Notes: generated by a model not told the origin, from the sequence alone. A stretch of DNA of 64,000 nucleotides from JBOFSQ01 sp051651625 (GCA_051651625.1 JBOFSQ010000033.1:26817-90816); one strand, 5' to 3'; shown: positions 29,701-38,248, counted from the stretch's first letter. Translations and numbers: made by a program.

Positions 29701-30418
29701 TGACGAACTGCGGCAGAAGATTCAGAAGCTCGGTTACGTCAATCTCGAATCGATTGAAACGCTTGACGATCTCACGTCGCGTTATGAATCGCGCTTTCAG
29801 CAATACAACGATTTGGTATCGGCGAAGCGTGCGACGGAGCGGCTGATTGAGCGAGTCAACGCCGACACGCAGCGGATGTTTGAGGAGACGTTTGACGGTG
29901 TGAAGCTCCACTTCCGCGAAGTTTTCCAACAGCTTTTCGGTGGTGGCAACGCCGATCTCGTTCTGGAAAATCCCGACTCGCCGCTTGAGAGTGGGGTTGA
30001 GATTGTTGCGCGTCCACCGGGGAAAGACTTGCGAAGTGTGACGCTGATGTCGGGCGGCGAGAAGACGCTAACTTGCGTCGCGCTGTTGCTGGCATTTTTC
30101 AAGTATCGTCCGAATCCGGTTTGCATTCTTGACGAAGTTGACGCCGCGCTCGACGAGGGGAACATCGACCGATTTGTTCGCGTCATCCGCGACTTCCGTT
30201 TGGCGACGCAGTTCCTCATCATTACGCACTCGAAAAAGACGATGGCGTGCGCATCGACGCTCTACGGAATCACGATGCAAGAGTCGGGAGTTTCTAAACC
30301 GATTTCGGTACGGTTTATCGACGTCGGCGAACACGGCGAGATTCTCAAGTCGCCAGACGAACCTGAAGACCCCACAATCTTCTCCATCGACACGCAAGAA
30401 CAAAACGTTGCGGCGTGA
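26738..30418 (+). CDS. smc: Chromosome segregation protein SMC
   Basis: ATPase that forms a ring dimer and compacts and segregates the nucleoid with ScpA/ScpB. The 1226 residues show the canonical order: Walker A GPNGSGKSNVVDAIKWVLGE near residues 30-50, a long coiled coil, a globular hinge at about 510-670, a second coiled coil, the ABC signature LMSGGEKTL near 1105, and Walker B VCILDEVDAALDE near 1130. The ATG start gives the conserved MLTAIELSGFKSFAD opening. It is followed after 14 nt by a convergent gene. scpA and scpB are not in the window. Confidence 0.97.
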   Translation: MLTAIELSGFKSFADRTRLEFSDGISALVGPNGSGKSNVVDAIKWVLGEQSMKKLRGSEATDVIFSGSATRDALGSAEVTLTFDNTTKIFPDLDTREVHITRRVYRSGEGEYLVNRQASRLRDIKELLAGTGLGTQAYSIIEQGRVESLLQSTPVQRRGIFEDAAGISRFYAKKVEAGRRLERVDQNLVRVRDSVVELEQQLKTAKTQAGKAQLYREYTSRLQELRTDAALVDWRRLHAAIELSQRAWDKAVERNGDLVAVVERLETEWSGCGSDLEHVDAAIRSTEQSLTTATERITSTLAATEQLSAQHVQVEDEVRQTVAQMNEMRLKWGDVETHIHQTKTQLAAAEQGFVAATEAYESCRLRDVKLSEQVESQRRSGDALRTSLLPHEQEVVRIQSEMSSCSANLAALEQDRTRNEERLRGLVSRRETLVGTEQILSREFSDIAARVNECRSELDTIRTRRDTQATKREQLLDELSENRQRHSALRERASVLEDLVNRYEGLSPGVREVLQESKNPASPFRHAHGLVADIFHVDIGRALLIDLALGPKAQQVVVSPEPELFRHIERRSNQFAGRVGFIWLDPRGSSVSESQNDFSLRPGVIGRADKIVHTSPLFAPLAQRLLGRIWIVENLSIAKKLYRESDDQTSFLTVTGEMLEADGTLVVGPQQTATGLISRRSELRSVRDECDSVAAKLDEMQRAIQLTQENLAGDEKAFDDAVQRLQLSSKDRDAKEVELRTAQEQLKQIASQENELAHEITACEAKRTLAQQQSESLASELAVQESHRATIREKLVAVERELVQMEAAWHQHEEQVTASKVECAKSEERLAFLRERLSQVEERCREQLAMREENAKRRRQLTARIESLEVAMLSHHATLATLYGQRESLLRDRNERGIVRAWLSDFRKRQHTELKKRQSELNNVASQTHKHQNEVERLVLEKKGLAQRLYDEYAIDIAAIDLAATTTDESSSHEASSSENSVDAAREIDELRQKIQKLGYVNLESIETLDDLTSRYESRFQQYNDLVSAKRATERLIERVNADTQRMFEETFDGVKLHFREVFQQLFGGGNADLVLENPDSPLESGVEIVARPPGKDLRSVTLMSGGEKTLTCVALLLAFFKYRPNPVCILDEVDAALDEGNIDRFVRVIRDFRLATQFLIITHSKKTMACASTLYGITMQESGVSKPISVRFIDVGEHGEILKSPDEPEDPTIFSIDTQEQNVAA

Positions 30419-30432
30419 ACGGCGAGCGGCGA

Positions 30433-31290
30433 CTAAAACGCCGCCTTCACACCGAGCACTAGTCCGCGCACGATAACGTTGTTGTCTGGAAGGTCTGACG
30501 TCCTTGCTGCCGTGTTGAGGCGGTCCAAACCCTCAAGCATCGTCGCGTCGAATCCTGCGAACGCCTTCACGCGATTCGTGAGTTGGCATGTGAGGTTAAC
30601 ACCACCAGCAGCAACCCAACCACCACGCGCGTTGCCAGTTTGATGACTATCGGGCTTACCATCACTATGGAGGTGGAACGTCAGAGTATTCGCGTACACA
30701 CCGAATTTGCCGTAGGTTTCGATTCCAAATCGCGTGCCGAAATCGCGTCCCCACTTGCCGCCGACGTGAATTCCTGCAAGGTCATTCGAGTACCAACTAG
30801 TGTTATCTCGCGTCGTTTCAGAAAAATTCGCGTAACCGATACCGGCGAACACTTTGAGGTTTTTGTTCCGTTCAAGCGTGTGGACAAAGTTCATGTCTAC
30901 CGCGTTGAAGTTCGCCAAAACGGGACGGTTTCTTTCGAGTACGTCTGTTGAAATCGGGTCACCCACGGCAGCGGCAGTTGTCGAAAGGTTATTGTAAAGC
31001 CCGGTGTAACCGAATTCGACAGCATTCTTTCCAAGTTCTAAACCGAGTGTCGCTTTCACGCCACCAGCCGCCGTGAAGCGACGATAGTTTCCATCAACGT
31101 TAGCATACCCGCCACTAACGCATCCGATAAGCGCAGCGGCATCGGCGTAGACTTTGAGTTTGCTACGTTTCGGAGTGGCACACAAGTCGTCGCACGGATT
31201 GCACGCCACAACATCATCACACGGCGCGGCATAAACCGTCCCACTCACCAAAGCCGCGACAACGAAGCTGCCAAGAATTGTTTTCGTCAT
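30433..31290 (-). CDS. Outer-membrane beta-barrel protein (unclassified)
   Basis: 285 residues with a signal peptide (MTKTILGSFVVAALVSGTVYA). Alternating polar/hydrophobic strands rich in Gly and aromatic residues follow (for example NLKVFAGIGYANFSE, GIETYGKFGVYAN), and the sequence ends VLGVKAAF with a C-terminal Phe, as BAM substrates do. The mature N terminus has a small Cys cluster (CDDVVACNPCDDLC) that may form disulfides. It resembles planctomycete BBP7-type barrels in general character, but no family motif is certain. Gene order is convergent with smc and divergent from the small autotransporter across a 648-bp palindrome-rich gap. Confidence 0.65.
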   Translation of the reverse strand: MTKTILGSFVVAALVSGTVYAAPCDDVVACNPCDDLCATPKRSKLKVYADAAALIGCVSGGYANVDGNYRRFTAAGGVKATLGLELGKNAVEFGYTGLYNNLSTTAAAVGDPISTDVLERNRPVLANFNAVDMNFVHTLERNKNLKVFAGIGYANFSETTRDNTSWYSNDLAGIHVGGKWGRDFGTRFGIETYGKFGVYANTLTFHLHSDGKPDSHQTGNARGGWVAAGGVNLTCQLTNRVKAFAGFDATMLEGLDRLNTAARTSDLPDNNVIVRGLVLGVKAAF

Positions 31291-31507
31291 ACGAGTCTCT
31301 CTTTTTCAAGCTCTCACATCAGCCGAGAATGAAGTACGACTCACCAACAAAGTAAGCCTGCGTGTCAACGGACTCATCGTCGCAAACCGTCTGCGGCTCC
31401 CATTATTCTCGCTGCCTCCAAAGAGTTCCCCCCATTCGCCTAGATTGCCATGAGCGAGTGCCCAGAAGCAGGACACGCCCCAAATAGCACATGCGGGACA
31501 CACCCCC

Positions 31508-31549
31508 CAATAGGACATATAGGTCCTATATGACCTATATGTCCTATTG
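31508..31549. repeat. Perfect 18-bp palindrome in divergent intergenic region
   Basis: CAATAGGACATATAGGTC at 31508-31525 pairs perfectly with 31532-31549, leaving a 6-nt CTATAT loop. It lies in the 648-bp gap (31291-31938) between the divergent barrel and autotransporter genes. It could be a cruciform, an operator or one of the region's repeat islands. Just upstream, GGACACGCCCCAAATAGCAC and GGACACACCCCCCAATAGGAC form an imperfect direct repeat. Confidence 0.7.
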
Positions 31550-31773
31550 AACTCGCGCCAACAATAACTCTGCCACTCGCTTACGCTTCGTGTTCCTATT
31601 TGCGCATTCGCATTGAATAGGCAACGCAGGGCGACTTTGCGGATGAAGCGAGAATAAGGCGACCCGCTCGCTCTGGCAAACGATAACCCGAAAGTGATCC
31701 ATGGGGTCTCTCCGCAAAGTGTGGTAGAGCGTACACCAATTTGACATTCGACACCATTCACAGTTACCGCGCA

Positions 31774-31900
31774 TAACAGCCCGAAACGTAGCGTAGCGAT
31801 AGCGGAGCGTAGTGAGGGAAGCGAAGACTCTGCGTCACCAACATGACGCCAACGTCGCCACTTCCCTCACTCCGCTACGCTACGTTTCGGGCTGTTGTTA
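31774..31900. repeat. Long imperfect inverted repeat upstream of autotransporter
   Basis: AACAGCCCGAAACGTAGCGT at the left arm is complementary to the sequence ending at about 31900, with GAGGGAAG/CTTCCCTC nearer the centre. An in-frame ATG at 31843 lies inside the loop region; this is one reason to prefer the downstream start of the autotransporter gene. Confidence 0.65.
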
Positions 31901-31938
31901 CGAAACGCATTTGCGAAACAAATCAACGTGAGAGAATC

Positions 31939-33831
31939 ATGACAACCCAAAAACTCCCCGCATGGAAACACTTCGCCGCAGCACTCGTCGCCGTAGGTGC
32001 TGCCGTCGTGGTGCCGCAAACGTTCGCGGCGACGGTCAACACGACTGACACGCCAGCGACAGTTAACGCTGGAACTGGTCTGGGGACGAATATCGGTAAC
32101 GTCACCAACAACGACGACATCAAATTCGCTGGCGACCACACGCTCACCATCACCGGCAAGCCGGGTACGATCGCCCCAGCGTTCGACACTCTCAACAACA
32201 TCACCACCGCAACAAACGGCACCGGTACGCTGATCTTCAAGCTCGACGACAACACGGATGTGTTGACCATCACGGGGAAGGTTGGGGTTGCCTATGAAAG
32301 TTCAGACCCTCCTGTCCAACCTGCCGTTCTCAAGGCATTGACCATCACCAGAGGGACGATCAACGTGACGGGCGAGATCATCGTCGGCGAGACCAAAAAA
32401 GAAGATAAGCTCGCAACGCTCACAACGGGAATGTACTTTGACGGCGGCGTTTGGAAATCGAACATCACCACTGCTTTTAACGCCACCACAAATCTTGACG
32501 GCAAAATCACTTTTGCTGCTGCTAGTCCTAGTGTTGGTACTCCGAGTGGTTATCAGGTGTGGTACATCCAAGAAGCGGTTGGCTATACCGGTGGCAAGCT
32601 CGAAGGAGAGATTAACGCGCCATATCACTGGATATACGATATTGATACCAAAGACGCCCCCGTTGACATTGCGAACAAATCACTTGCAACCGGTAATCTG
32701 TTAACGCAGCTTTACGATTTCGAGCACATTGGTACATACATCGCTGCGGACCCGGCCCCTCCGGGCCCCATCACCACCCCCGCCTCCAACAAAGGCTACA
32801 TCACTGGTCGCGTGAAGTCGAAGGCGAACATCAGCGACACGATAGCGAACACGCCGATAATGTTTCAGCCGCAGTCGTTGTACACGTCTGTTGTTGGACG
32901 TGGTTATCGTGGTCATGAGTGGGAGCGGAGTGCGTCGGCTTTCGGTACGGGTGCATCGCGGTTGTCTTTTTGGACGAACTACGTCGGACGTTCGACGAAA
33001 CTTATTGCAGGCGGCACGCGGGCGGAGATTGATGGGATGTCGCTGATTACGTCGAACGGCGTTCAGTTTGGAGCCGACACGGTGTTTGGCAAGCGGACGA
33101 TTGTTGGGGCGATGTTCAGCTACGAGCGTGGTTTGAGCGTTTTGAATACGAGTCGTATGGTTGGCGACAACTATTCGTTTGGCGTTTACGGTTCGCATCT
33201 GTTTAGCAGCGGGATTGATACGCTCGTGCTGCTTGGTTATGGTCATCAGAAGTACGATTCGCGTCGTTTTGACCCGACATTTTTGCACGAAAATGGAAGT
33301 CAAGGTAAGTTTATGTTTGCGAATCTTTCAGGCAACACGTTTGAGATGACGCTTGAAGGCGGGCGTCGTTTCCGTATGCGTGAGAACATGTGGATTCGTC
33401 CGGCGTTTGCGATAGACGTTTACAATAACGACGTGGGGAAGTTCACGGAAGCAGAGTTTGGCAATGGCAATGGCGGTTTGGACTTTGGGAGTATGTCTCT
33501 TACGCAGGCGTTCGTTCGCGGCGGTGGCGACATTATCTTGAAGCATAACCGTCTTGCGATGAACGGTGGTTTCTACCTTTCGCATCAGTTGTTGGAGAGT
33601 GGCGTTCGCGTTTTCTCGACGACGAAAAACGCCGCCGACGGACCGAACGTTGGAGTGAGCGGCAGCGACTTGGGGCGTACTAAACTGACGTTCAATGTTG
33701 GCGGGGCTTACGCGCTGGGTGCGCGCGAAGCGTTGAGCTTGTTCGGCGGCTACGACTGCGGCTACTTCTCCGACCGCCAAGGCAAACCGTGGGGACACAA
33801 CGGGGTTGCTGGTGTGCGGTATCAGTTCTAG
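31939..33831 (+). CDS. Small autotransporter (type Va)
   Basis: 630 residues from the ATG at 31939, which starts a clean signal peptide (MTTQKLPAWKHFAAALVAVGAAVVV...TFAA). The passenger (about residues 35-330) is Thr/Asn-rich beta-helix-like sequence, with one autotransporter-type strand motif (GTLIFKLDDNTDVLTITGKV). The C-terminal ~280 residues form the autotransporter barrel: SRLSFWTNYVGRSTKL, GVQFGADTVFGKRTIVGAMFSY, then paired strands to GVAGVRYQF, ending in Phe. The barrel is similar in layout to that of the giant protein at 14496-24524. It is outer-membrane and surface-exposed; the passenger's function is not evident. A perfect 20-bp hairpin 40 nt after the stop may be its terminator. 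Confidence 0.9.
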   Translation: MTTQKLPAWKHFAAALVAVGAAVVVPQTFAATVNTTDTPATVNAGTGLGTNIGNVTNNDDIKFAGDHTLTITGKPGTIAPAFDTLNNITTATNGTGTLIFKLDDNTDVLTITGKVGVAYESSDPPVQPAVLKALTITRGTINVTGEIIVGETKKEDKLATLTTGMYFDGGVWKSNITTAFNATTNLDGKITFAAASPSVGTPSGYQVWYIQEAVGYTGGKLEGEINAPYHWIYDIDTKDAPVDIANKSLATGNLLTQLYDFEHIGTYIAADPAPPGPITTPASNKGYITGRVKSKANISDTIANTPIMFQPQSLYTSVVGRGYRGHEWERSASAFGTGASRLSFWTNYVGRSTKLIAGGTRAEIDGMSLITSNGVQFGADTVFGKRTIVGAMFSYERGLSVLNTSRMVGDNYSFGVYGSHLFSSGIDTLVLLGYGHQKYDSRRFDPTFLHENGSQGKFMFANLSGNTFEMTLEGGRRFRMRENMWIRPAFAIDVYNNDVGKFTEAEFGNGNGGLDFGSMSLTQAFVRGGGDIILKHNRLAMNGGFYLSHQLLESGVRVFSTTKNAADGPNVGVSGSDLGRTKLTFNVGGAYALGAREALSLFGGYDCGYFSDRQGKPWGHNGVAGVRYQF

Positions 33832-33871
33832 TGCTTTGTGAATGTTAAATCTTGGGATTGCTCCGTAATTT

Positions 33872-33928
33872 AACCACGGAGACACGGAGAGCACAGAGAA
33901 GACAAATCCTCTCCGTGTCTCCGTGGTT
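33872..33928. repeat. Perfect 20-bp stem hairpin
   Basis: AACCACGGAGACACGGAGAG (33872-33891) pairs with 33909-33928 across a 17-nt loop and is followed by a purine run, not T's. It lies 40 nt downstream of the small autotransporter and may stabilise or end its transcript. The words CCACGGAGACACGGAG form a repeat type different from the TCCGTGT copies. Confidence 0.7.
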
Positions 33929-34014
33929 GAAAAAAGACAATCCAAAGACTTCAATTTTCCAAAGAACTAGGCAACGTACAGACACAAGTGTCGCGGTATT
34001 CCCGCCGCAATGCC

Positions 34015-34127
34015 GCAGGCACGAAGAAGGAGAGAACGTGGAACACACGGAAAAACGAAAGACGCGGAATGTAGAACTTCCGCGTCTTTCCGTCCGTCAG
34101 CGTGTTCCGCGTTAAAATTCTTGTTCG
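34015..34127. repeat. GGAGAGAACG...CCGCGTTAAAA inverted repeat, copy 2
   Basis: Matches 26517-26650 in word order: GGAGAGAACGTGGAACACAC, a central CGCGGAATGTAGAACTTCCGCG palindrome-like core, then CCGCGTTAAAATTC. It fills most of the 304-base gap 33832-34135. Confidence 0.6.
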
Positions 34128-34135
34128 TACCCATA

Positions 34136-34465
34136 GTGTTCTTTGGCGTGCGATACTTGCACGCAATTCTCGACAAGAACTTTGCTTTGTTCATCGTCGG
34201 AAGTGGTCTCTTCGCGTGGGGTGCGATGAAGCTGCTCTCTTGGTTACTCACACCAACACCGTGTCTTGCGGTTGATGTCATCGTCGAAGAAATTCTTGCG
34301 TACCGGCGGCGTCTCAAAGAGAAGATCGAGAGTCGTCCGGCGGAGTTGTCATCGGAATTACTTGAAGAAGAGTTGCGGACGTTTATCGCCACAAACTTCG
34401 GATTCCGTGACCCGCAAAAGATTACCCGCGCCAGCCGCCTCGTCCGTGATTTGGGACTCGGTTGA
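34136..34465 (+). CDS. Small hypothetical membrane protein
   Basis: A 109-residue frame from a GTG at 34136, with one probable membrane helix (ALFIVGSGLFAWGAMKLLSWLL) and a charged helical C terminus (RRRLKEKIESRPAELSSELLEEELRTFI). A longer reading from 34010 would start inside a repeat and is not favoured. No family is recognised. The composition looks coding (Glu/Arg-rich amphipathic helix), but there is no strong ribosome site, so it may be a remnant. Confidence 0.4.
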   Translation: MFFGVRYLHAILDKNFALFIVGSGLFAWGAMKLLSWLLTPTPCLAVDVIVEEILAYRRRLKEKIESRPAELSSELLEEELRTFIATNFGFRDPQKITRASRLVRDLGLG

Positions 34466-34567
34466 ACTTGACATCACCGCAGGTACGATGTCATCGTTAC
34501 GAAACGCGCTTCGACGGTTGCCAGAAACAGCCAGAACGACACAAATTGCGCGAGCATCAAAACGCCG

Positions 34568-34592
34568 AAAACTCCGGTCTCTGCGGAGTTTT
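34568..34592 (-). terminator. Rho-independent terminator of tRNA-Ala
   Basis: A perfect 9-bp stem AAAACTCCG/CGGAGTTTT with a 7-nt loop lies 23 nt past the 3' end of the tRNA (which is on the minus strand). The T-rich arm and further TTTT on that strand fit intrinsic termination. Confidence 0.65.
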
Positions 34593-34615
34593 CAGAACGC
34601 CGCAAGAACGGCGTA

Positions 34616-34688
34616 TGGAGGATAACGGGCTCGAACCGATGACCTTCTGGCTGCCAGCCAGACGCTCTCCCAACTGAGCTAATCCCCC
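34616..34688 (-). tRNA. tRNA-Ala (anticodon GGC)
   Basis: 73-nt cloverleaf on the minus strand. The acceptor GGGGGAT pairs with ATCCTCC; the D-arm is GCTC-AGTTGGGA-GAGC; the anticodon stem TCTGG/CCAGA holds loop CTGGCAG with GGC at positions 34-36, reading GCC (Ala); the T-loop is TTCGAGC. One mismatch sits in the T-stem. The discriminator is A and no CCA is encoded, so CCA is added after transcription. Confidence 0.95.
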
Positions 34689-34748
34689 AAGGCGGCGGAA
34701 TTGTAGCACATCCCGCCAATGCGTCAACACGCTCCAAAAAATTACACA

Positions 34749-35561
34749 CTACGGAAACATCGCCGCACCACCAACTATCGCACCAGCCTGAAACAATCCG
34801 CCACGAACAGAAAGCGGAACCGGCTCAACCACATACGGCGCACAGTCGCCAACTCGATAATAACCCAACGTGTAAAAACACTCGTTCGGCAAACGTACCC
34901 CAGCCTTGTACGGTATCAGCGGAACACCAACAAAAAACTTCGCGCCCGAAATCACCGGTTGCAACACCGGACAAATCGTGTGACCATATCGCTCAAGTTG
35001 TACGTCTTCAAAATACGCACCCTTCGTCGCCAGCGCAGAAGCCTTCCAGTGAAAACAAGTCGTCTCACGCTGACGCGCCTCATACGGATTTTGCGGAACC
35101 GGACACTCCTTCGGAAGCCCATTCGCAGAATCGGGACGAATGTCAATCGAGATGTTGCGAATAGGATGAAAACCCGGTGCGTCAGGACACGCCGGCGAAG
35201 CATCACGCGCCGGACGTGTTGAGATCGTTGTCGGAAAACGTGAGAGCGACGGCGGCGTAGATGAGTCTGTTGACGGCACCATCGACGGAAACGTCGTTGG
35301 TAGTTCCGGCGGTAGCGGTGCGTCAGACGCAGTTGGCGAAACCGGCGGCGCAATCGGCGTGAACGGAACCGGAGATGACGGGTCTTGTAAGGCCGGAAGC
35401 GCGTCCGGCAACGGCGCGTCGGTTGCGAACTGCACCGTGCGAATCACTGGCGGTTTGCCCGTCGCACGTTGCGGCTCCTGCGGTTGACGCCAACGAACAT
35501 CCGCCGCCGAAACCACCGGCACCACTAACGCAAAAAGCGAGACAACAAGAACACGTTTCAT
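34749..35561 (-). CDS. Secreted Pro-rich hypothetical protein
   Basis: 270 residues with a signal peptide (MKRVLVVSLFALVVPVVSAA) and a GGAAAGGA ribosome site before the ATG at 35561. The next ~110 residues are Pro/Ser/Thr-rich linker. The C-terminal half has several Cys (ACPDAPGF, ECPVPQNP, TTCFHWK, TICPVLQP, NECFYTLGYYRVGDCAP), suggesting a disulfide-bonded extracytoplasmic domain, and ends with a Gly/Ala-rich GGLFQAGAIVGGAAMFP that may sit in a membrane. No family is recognised. It follows guaB on the same strand after a 27-nt gap and could belong to that transcript. Confidence 0.6.
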   Translation of the reverse strand: MKRVLVVSLFALVVPVVSAADVRWRQPQEPQRATGKPPVIRTVQFATDAPLPDALPALQDPSSPVPFTPIAPPVSPTASDAPLPPELPTTFPSMVPSTDSSTPPSLSRFPTTISTRPARDASPACPDAPGFHPIRNISIDIRPDSANGLPKECPVPQNPYEARQRETTCFHWKASALATKGAYFEDVQLERYGHTICPVLQPVISGAKFFVGVPLIPYKAGVRLPNECFYTLGYYRVGDCAPYVVEPVPLSVRGGLFQAGAIVGGAAMFP

Positions 35562-35588
35562 CGTTGGATTCCTTTCCAAATGTCAACA

Positions 35589-37061
35589 TCACTCAATCAG
35601 GCTACTGTAGTTTGGTGCCTCTTGAGTGATCGTAATGTCGTGCGGGTGATTCTCACGAACGCTCGCAACCGAGACGCGAATGAAACGCGACTTCGTTCGC
35701 AAATCGTCAATCGTTCCCGCTCCACAATATCCCATCCCCGCTCGCAGTCCGCCGACCATCTGATAAACAAACGACTCCAGCAAACCTTTGTACGGGACGC
35801 GACCTTCAACTCCTTCAGGGACAAACTTGTCGGGCTGGCTACTGGAACTCTGACGATAGCGGTCACTCGACCCCTTCATCATCGCACCCATCGAACCCAT
35901 CCCGCGATACTTCTTAAACGAACGCCCCTGATACAAAATCAACTCGCCCGGACTCTCGTCAAGACCAGCAAACAATCCTCCAAGCATCACAACGTTCGCA
36001 CCAGCCGCAATAGCCTTAACAATGTCGCCCGAATAACGGATGCCACCATCAGCGATGATCGACACACCACTGTCACGAGCGGCCTCGGCGGCACGTCGAA
36101 TCGCAGTTATCTGCGGAACGCCAACACCAGACACAACCCGCGTCGTACAAATCGATCCGGGACCAATCCCAACTTTCACCGCGTCGGCACCAGCGTCAAT
36201 GAGTGCGCGGCAACCATCATAAGTCGCCACGTTACCAGCAACGACGTCGATGTCGTATTGCGATTTGATTCGCCGTACAGCATCAATCACGTTTGACGAG
36301 TGACCGTGCGCACTATCGACAACAAGAATATCGACATCCTCGGCGATGAGGCGTGCGATTCTTTCGTCATCGTGTACACCCACCGCAGCCCCGACTCGTA
36401 ACCTCCCTTGCCCATCTTTGCAGGCTTGCGGATACTTCCGCATCATATCAATATCTTTGATCGTGATCAAACCTGTTAGGTGCCTCTTTTCGTCAACAAG
36501 GAGGAGCTTCTCGACCTTTTTTTCCGTCAAAATCTTTTCAGCTTCTACAAGCGTTACATTTCCAGTCGCAGTCACCAAATCTTTGCACGTCATCACTTCG
36601 GAAACAGCGATGTCGAGTGTTTCGAGAAAGCGGAGATCACGCTTTGTCAAAATCCCGCAGAGCACGCCGTCTTCGCAAACTATCGGAACGCCCGATACGT
36701 TGTGCTGCTCCATCAGCTCGCGTGCGACACGGGCACTCGCTGTCGGCGGGAGCGTCGCGGGTTGTGTGATGATCCCGTTCGCCGAACGCTTGACTCTTGC
36801 AACTTCTTCGGCCTGCGTTTCCATCGGGAGATTTTTGTGGATAAACCCGATCCCGCCGACGCGAGCCAGACCTATCGCCATATCCGATTCGGTGACGGTG
36901 TCCATCGGCGCGCTGATGAGTGGAATCTTCATCTCAATGCGTCGCGTGAGATGCGTTGTCGTATCGACTTGCGACGGAACGACATCGCTGTAGAGCGGTT
37001 CGAGAAGAACGTCGTCAAACGTGATGCCGACTTCGTCGGTGGGTGTGTTGGGTGTTGTCAT
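35589..37061 (-). CDS. guaB: Inosine-5'-monophosphate dehydrogenase
   Basis: Oxidises IMP to XMP with NAD+, the committed step of GMP synthesis. The 490-residue protein has the TIM-barrel start FDDVLLEPLYSDV, two CBS repeats inserted at about 95-210, the NAD/IMP site VVAGNVATYDGCRALIDAGADAVKVGIGPGSICTTR with the catalytic Cys in SICTTR near residue 308, the phosphate loop DGGIRYSGDI, and the flap GMGSMGAMM. Its start overlaps the upstream glycosyltransferase stop by 4 bp (ATGA), so it is translated as the last gene of a wecB-glycosyltransferase-guaB unit. Confidence 0.97.
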   Translation of the reverse strand: MTTPNTPTDEVGITFDDVLLEPLYSDVVPSQVDTTTHLTRRIEMKIPLISAPMDTVTESDMAIGLARVGGIGFIHKNLPMETQAEEVARVKRSANGIITQPATLPPTASARVARELMEQHNVSGVPIVCEDGVLCGILTKRDLRFLETLDIAVSEVMTCKDLVTATGNVTLVEAEKILTEKKVEKLLLVDEKRHLTGLITIKDIDMMRKYPQACKDGQGRLRVGAAVGVHDDERIARLIAEDVDILVVDSAHGHSSNVIDAVRRIKSQYDIDVVAGNVATYDGCRALIDAGADAVKVGIGPGSICTTRVVSGVGVPQITAIRRAAEAARDSGVSIIADGGIRYSGDIVKAIAAGANVVMLGGLFAGLDESPGELILYQGRSFKKYRGMGSMGAMMKGSSDRYRQSSSSQPDKFVPEGVEGRVPYKGLLESFVYQMVGGLRAGMGYCGAGTIDDLRTKSRFIRVSVASVRENHPHDITITQEAPNYSSLIE

Positions 37062-38248
37062 TGGTGATTGTTTTGAAAGAGTGAAATGGTTTGAAGTTGT
37101 TTCGCAAACGTTTCAAGGTCAAAAGCACGGCGCGACCACGAATTGGCCGTCGCTGCCTCTTGGGCCTTGAGACGTAGCGTCTGACGATTTGACTGCAAAA
37201 TTGTATCGAGGCACGATGCGAACTCGTCGTGAGACCTCGCAAAATAAATCGGTCCGGGCGCGTCGGCGATGTCGGGGAGTGGTGTCGAAATCACGGGGAT
37301 TCCAATCGCAAAATACTCCATCAGCTTGAGTGGATTGACAGCCTTGGTTAAATCGTTTAGCAAAAAAGGGATCAGTCCCACATCGAAATAAGCTGCATAA
37401 CGCGGCAACTCCGCATACGGAACCGCTCCAAGCAGCCTGACATTGTTGAGTCTTTTCAGGACATCACACGATACGTTTGCACGTCCAATGACAACAAATG
37501 AGTATCGTGGAAACTTTTCTGCAAGGTATGCAATCGCGTCAATATCGACCCAAGAATCGATCACACCAAAAAAACCGACTATCGGTGCGTTCAACGATTC
37601 GAGTTGCGAGACCTTTACTTTCTCTGATTTGTTCGCAAGCGAAAAATGATCGAAGTCTACACCGTGCGGCAGATAGAGACTCTCGACTGGAAATATCGCA
37701 TTCCTACTCTCCATTAATTCACGGCTCGTAAACGCAGCTCCGTCTACGATTCGCAGCATCTCCGATTCCATCTGTCCCCAAGTTTTTGGACTCAAGCCGG
37801 GGTAGTTTGTCCAGTCGTCCACGCAGTAATATATCTGTTTTGCGGAAGGGTGCGTCTTGCGAAACTCCCGCAGCGTATCTACGGTACAGGGGAACGTTGT
37901 AACGACGACAGGGTTGTCGATTTGGTTGTCGCGGCAAAGTCTACGCAAAAAAGCAGCACCGATTTTTCCGTTCAACGAGCGAAACGGTGGCACAAAAAAA
38001 GGGACCGTCTTTGGTGTACAACACCGCACCCCCACATCCGATACAGAAAGAGACGCGGCTGGTTTCGCAACCGTTCTCCCAAACAGTATGCGAAACGCTT
38101 TTTGCATGTCGCTATACGAAAACGATGGGGCGCGTGTGTAAGTATTGAGCCAAAAAACGCGGTTCCGCTTCCCCAACTGTTCCGCTAGGTGCATTGAGGA
38201 TGTCGGGTTGCCGCTGTGGTCGTCGGAAAAAAAAATGTAGTCTGTCAT
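37058..38248 (-). CDS. Glycosyltransferase (GT4-like)
   Basis: 396-residue cytoplasmic or membrane-associated glycosyltransferase of the GT-B fold, probably acting on a surface polysaccharide. N-terminal half: FFSDDHSGNPTSSMHLAEQL and YYCVDDWTNYPG. The C-terminal donor-binding half has PIVGFFGVIDSWVDIDAI, YSFVVIGRANV and LKLMEYFAIGIPVISTPLPDI, the E-x-x-A-x-G-x-P pattern of family 4. It shares one base with the wecB stop (TGATG) and overlaps guaB by 4 bp, indicating coupled translation. Donor and acceptor sugars cannot be told; the wecB product (UDP-ManNAc) could feed it. Confidence 0.85.
   Translation of the reverse strand: MTDYIFFSDDHSGNPTSSMHLAEQLGKRNRVFWLNTYTRAPSFSYSDMQKAFRILFGRTVAKPAASLSVSDVGVRCCTPKTVPFFVPPFRSLNGKIGAAFLRRLCRDNQIDNPVVVTTFPCTVDTLREFRKTHPSAKQIYYCVDDWTNYPGLSPKTWGQMESEMLRIVDGAAFTSRELMESRNAIFPVESLYLPHGVDFDHFSLANKSEKVKVSQLESLNAPIVGFFGVIDSWVDIDAIAYLAEKFPRYSFVVIGRANVSCDVLKRLNNVRLLGAVPYAELPRYAAYFDVGLIPFLLNDLTKAVNPLKLMEYFAIGIPVISTPLPDIADAPGPIYFARSHDEFASCLDTILQSNRQTLRLKAQEAATANSWSRRAFDLETFAKQLQTISLFQNNHQ

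Noticed and set aside
31306..31761. 151-codon minus-strand frame between the barrel and autotransporter genes
   Set aside because: It crosses palindromes and has an unlikely composition with many Trp and Cys; no ribosome site or family.
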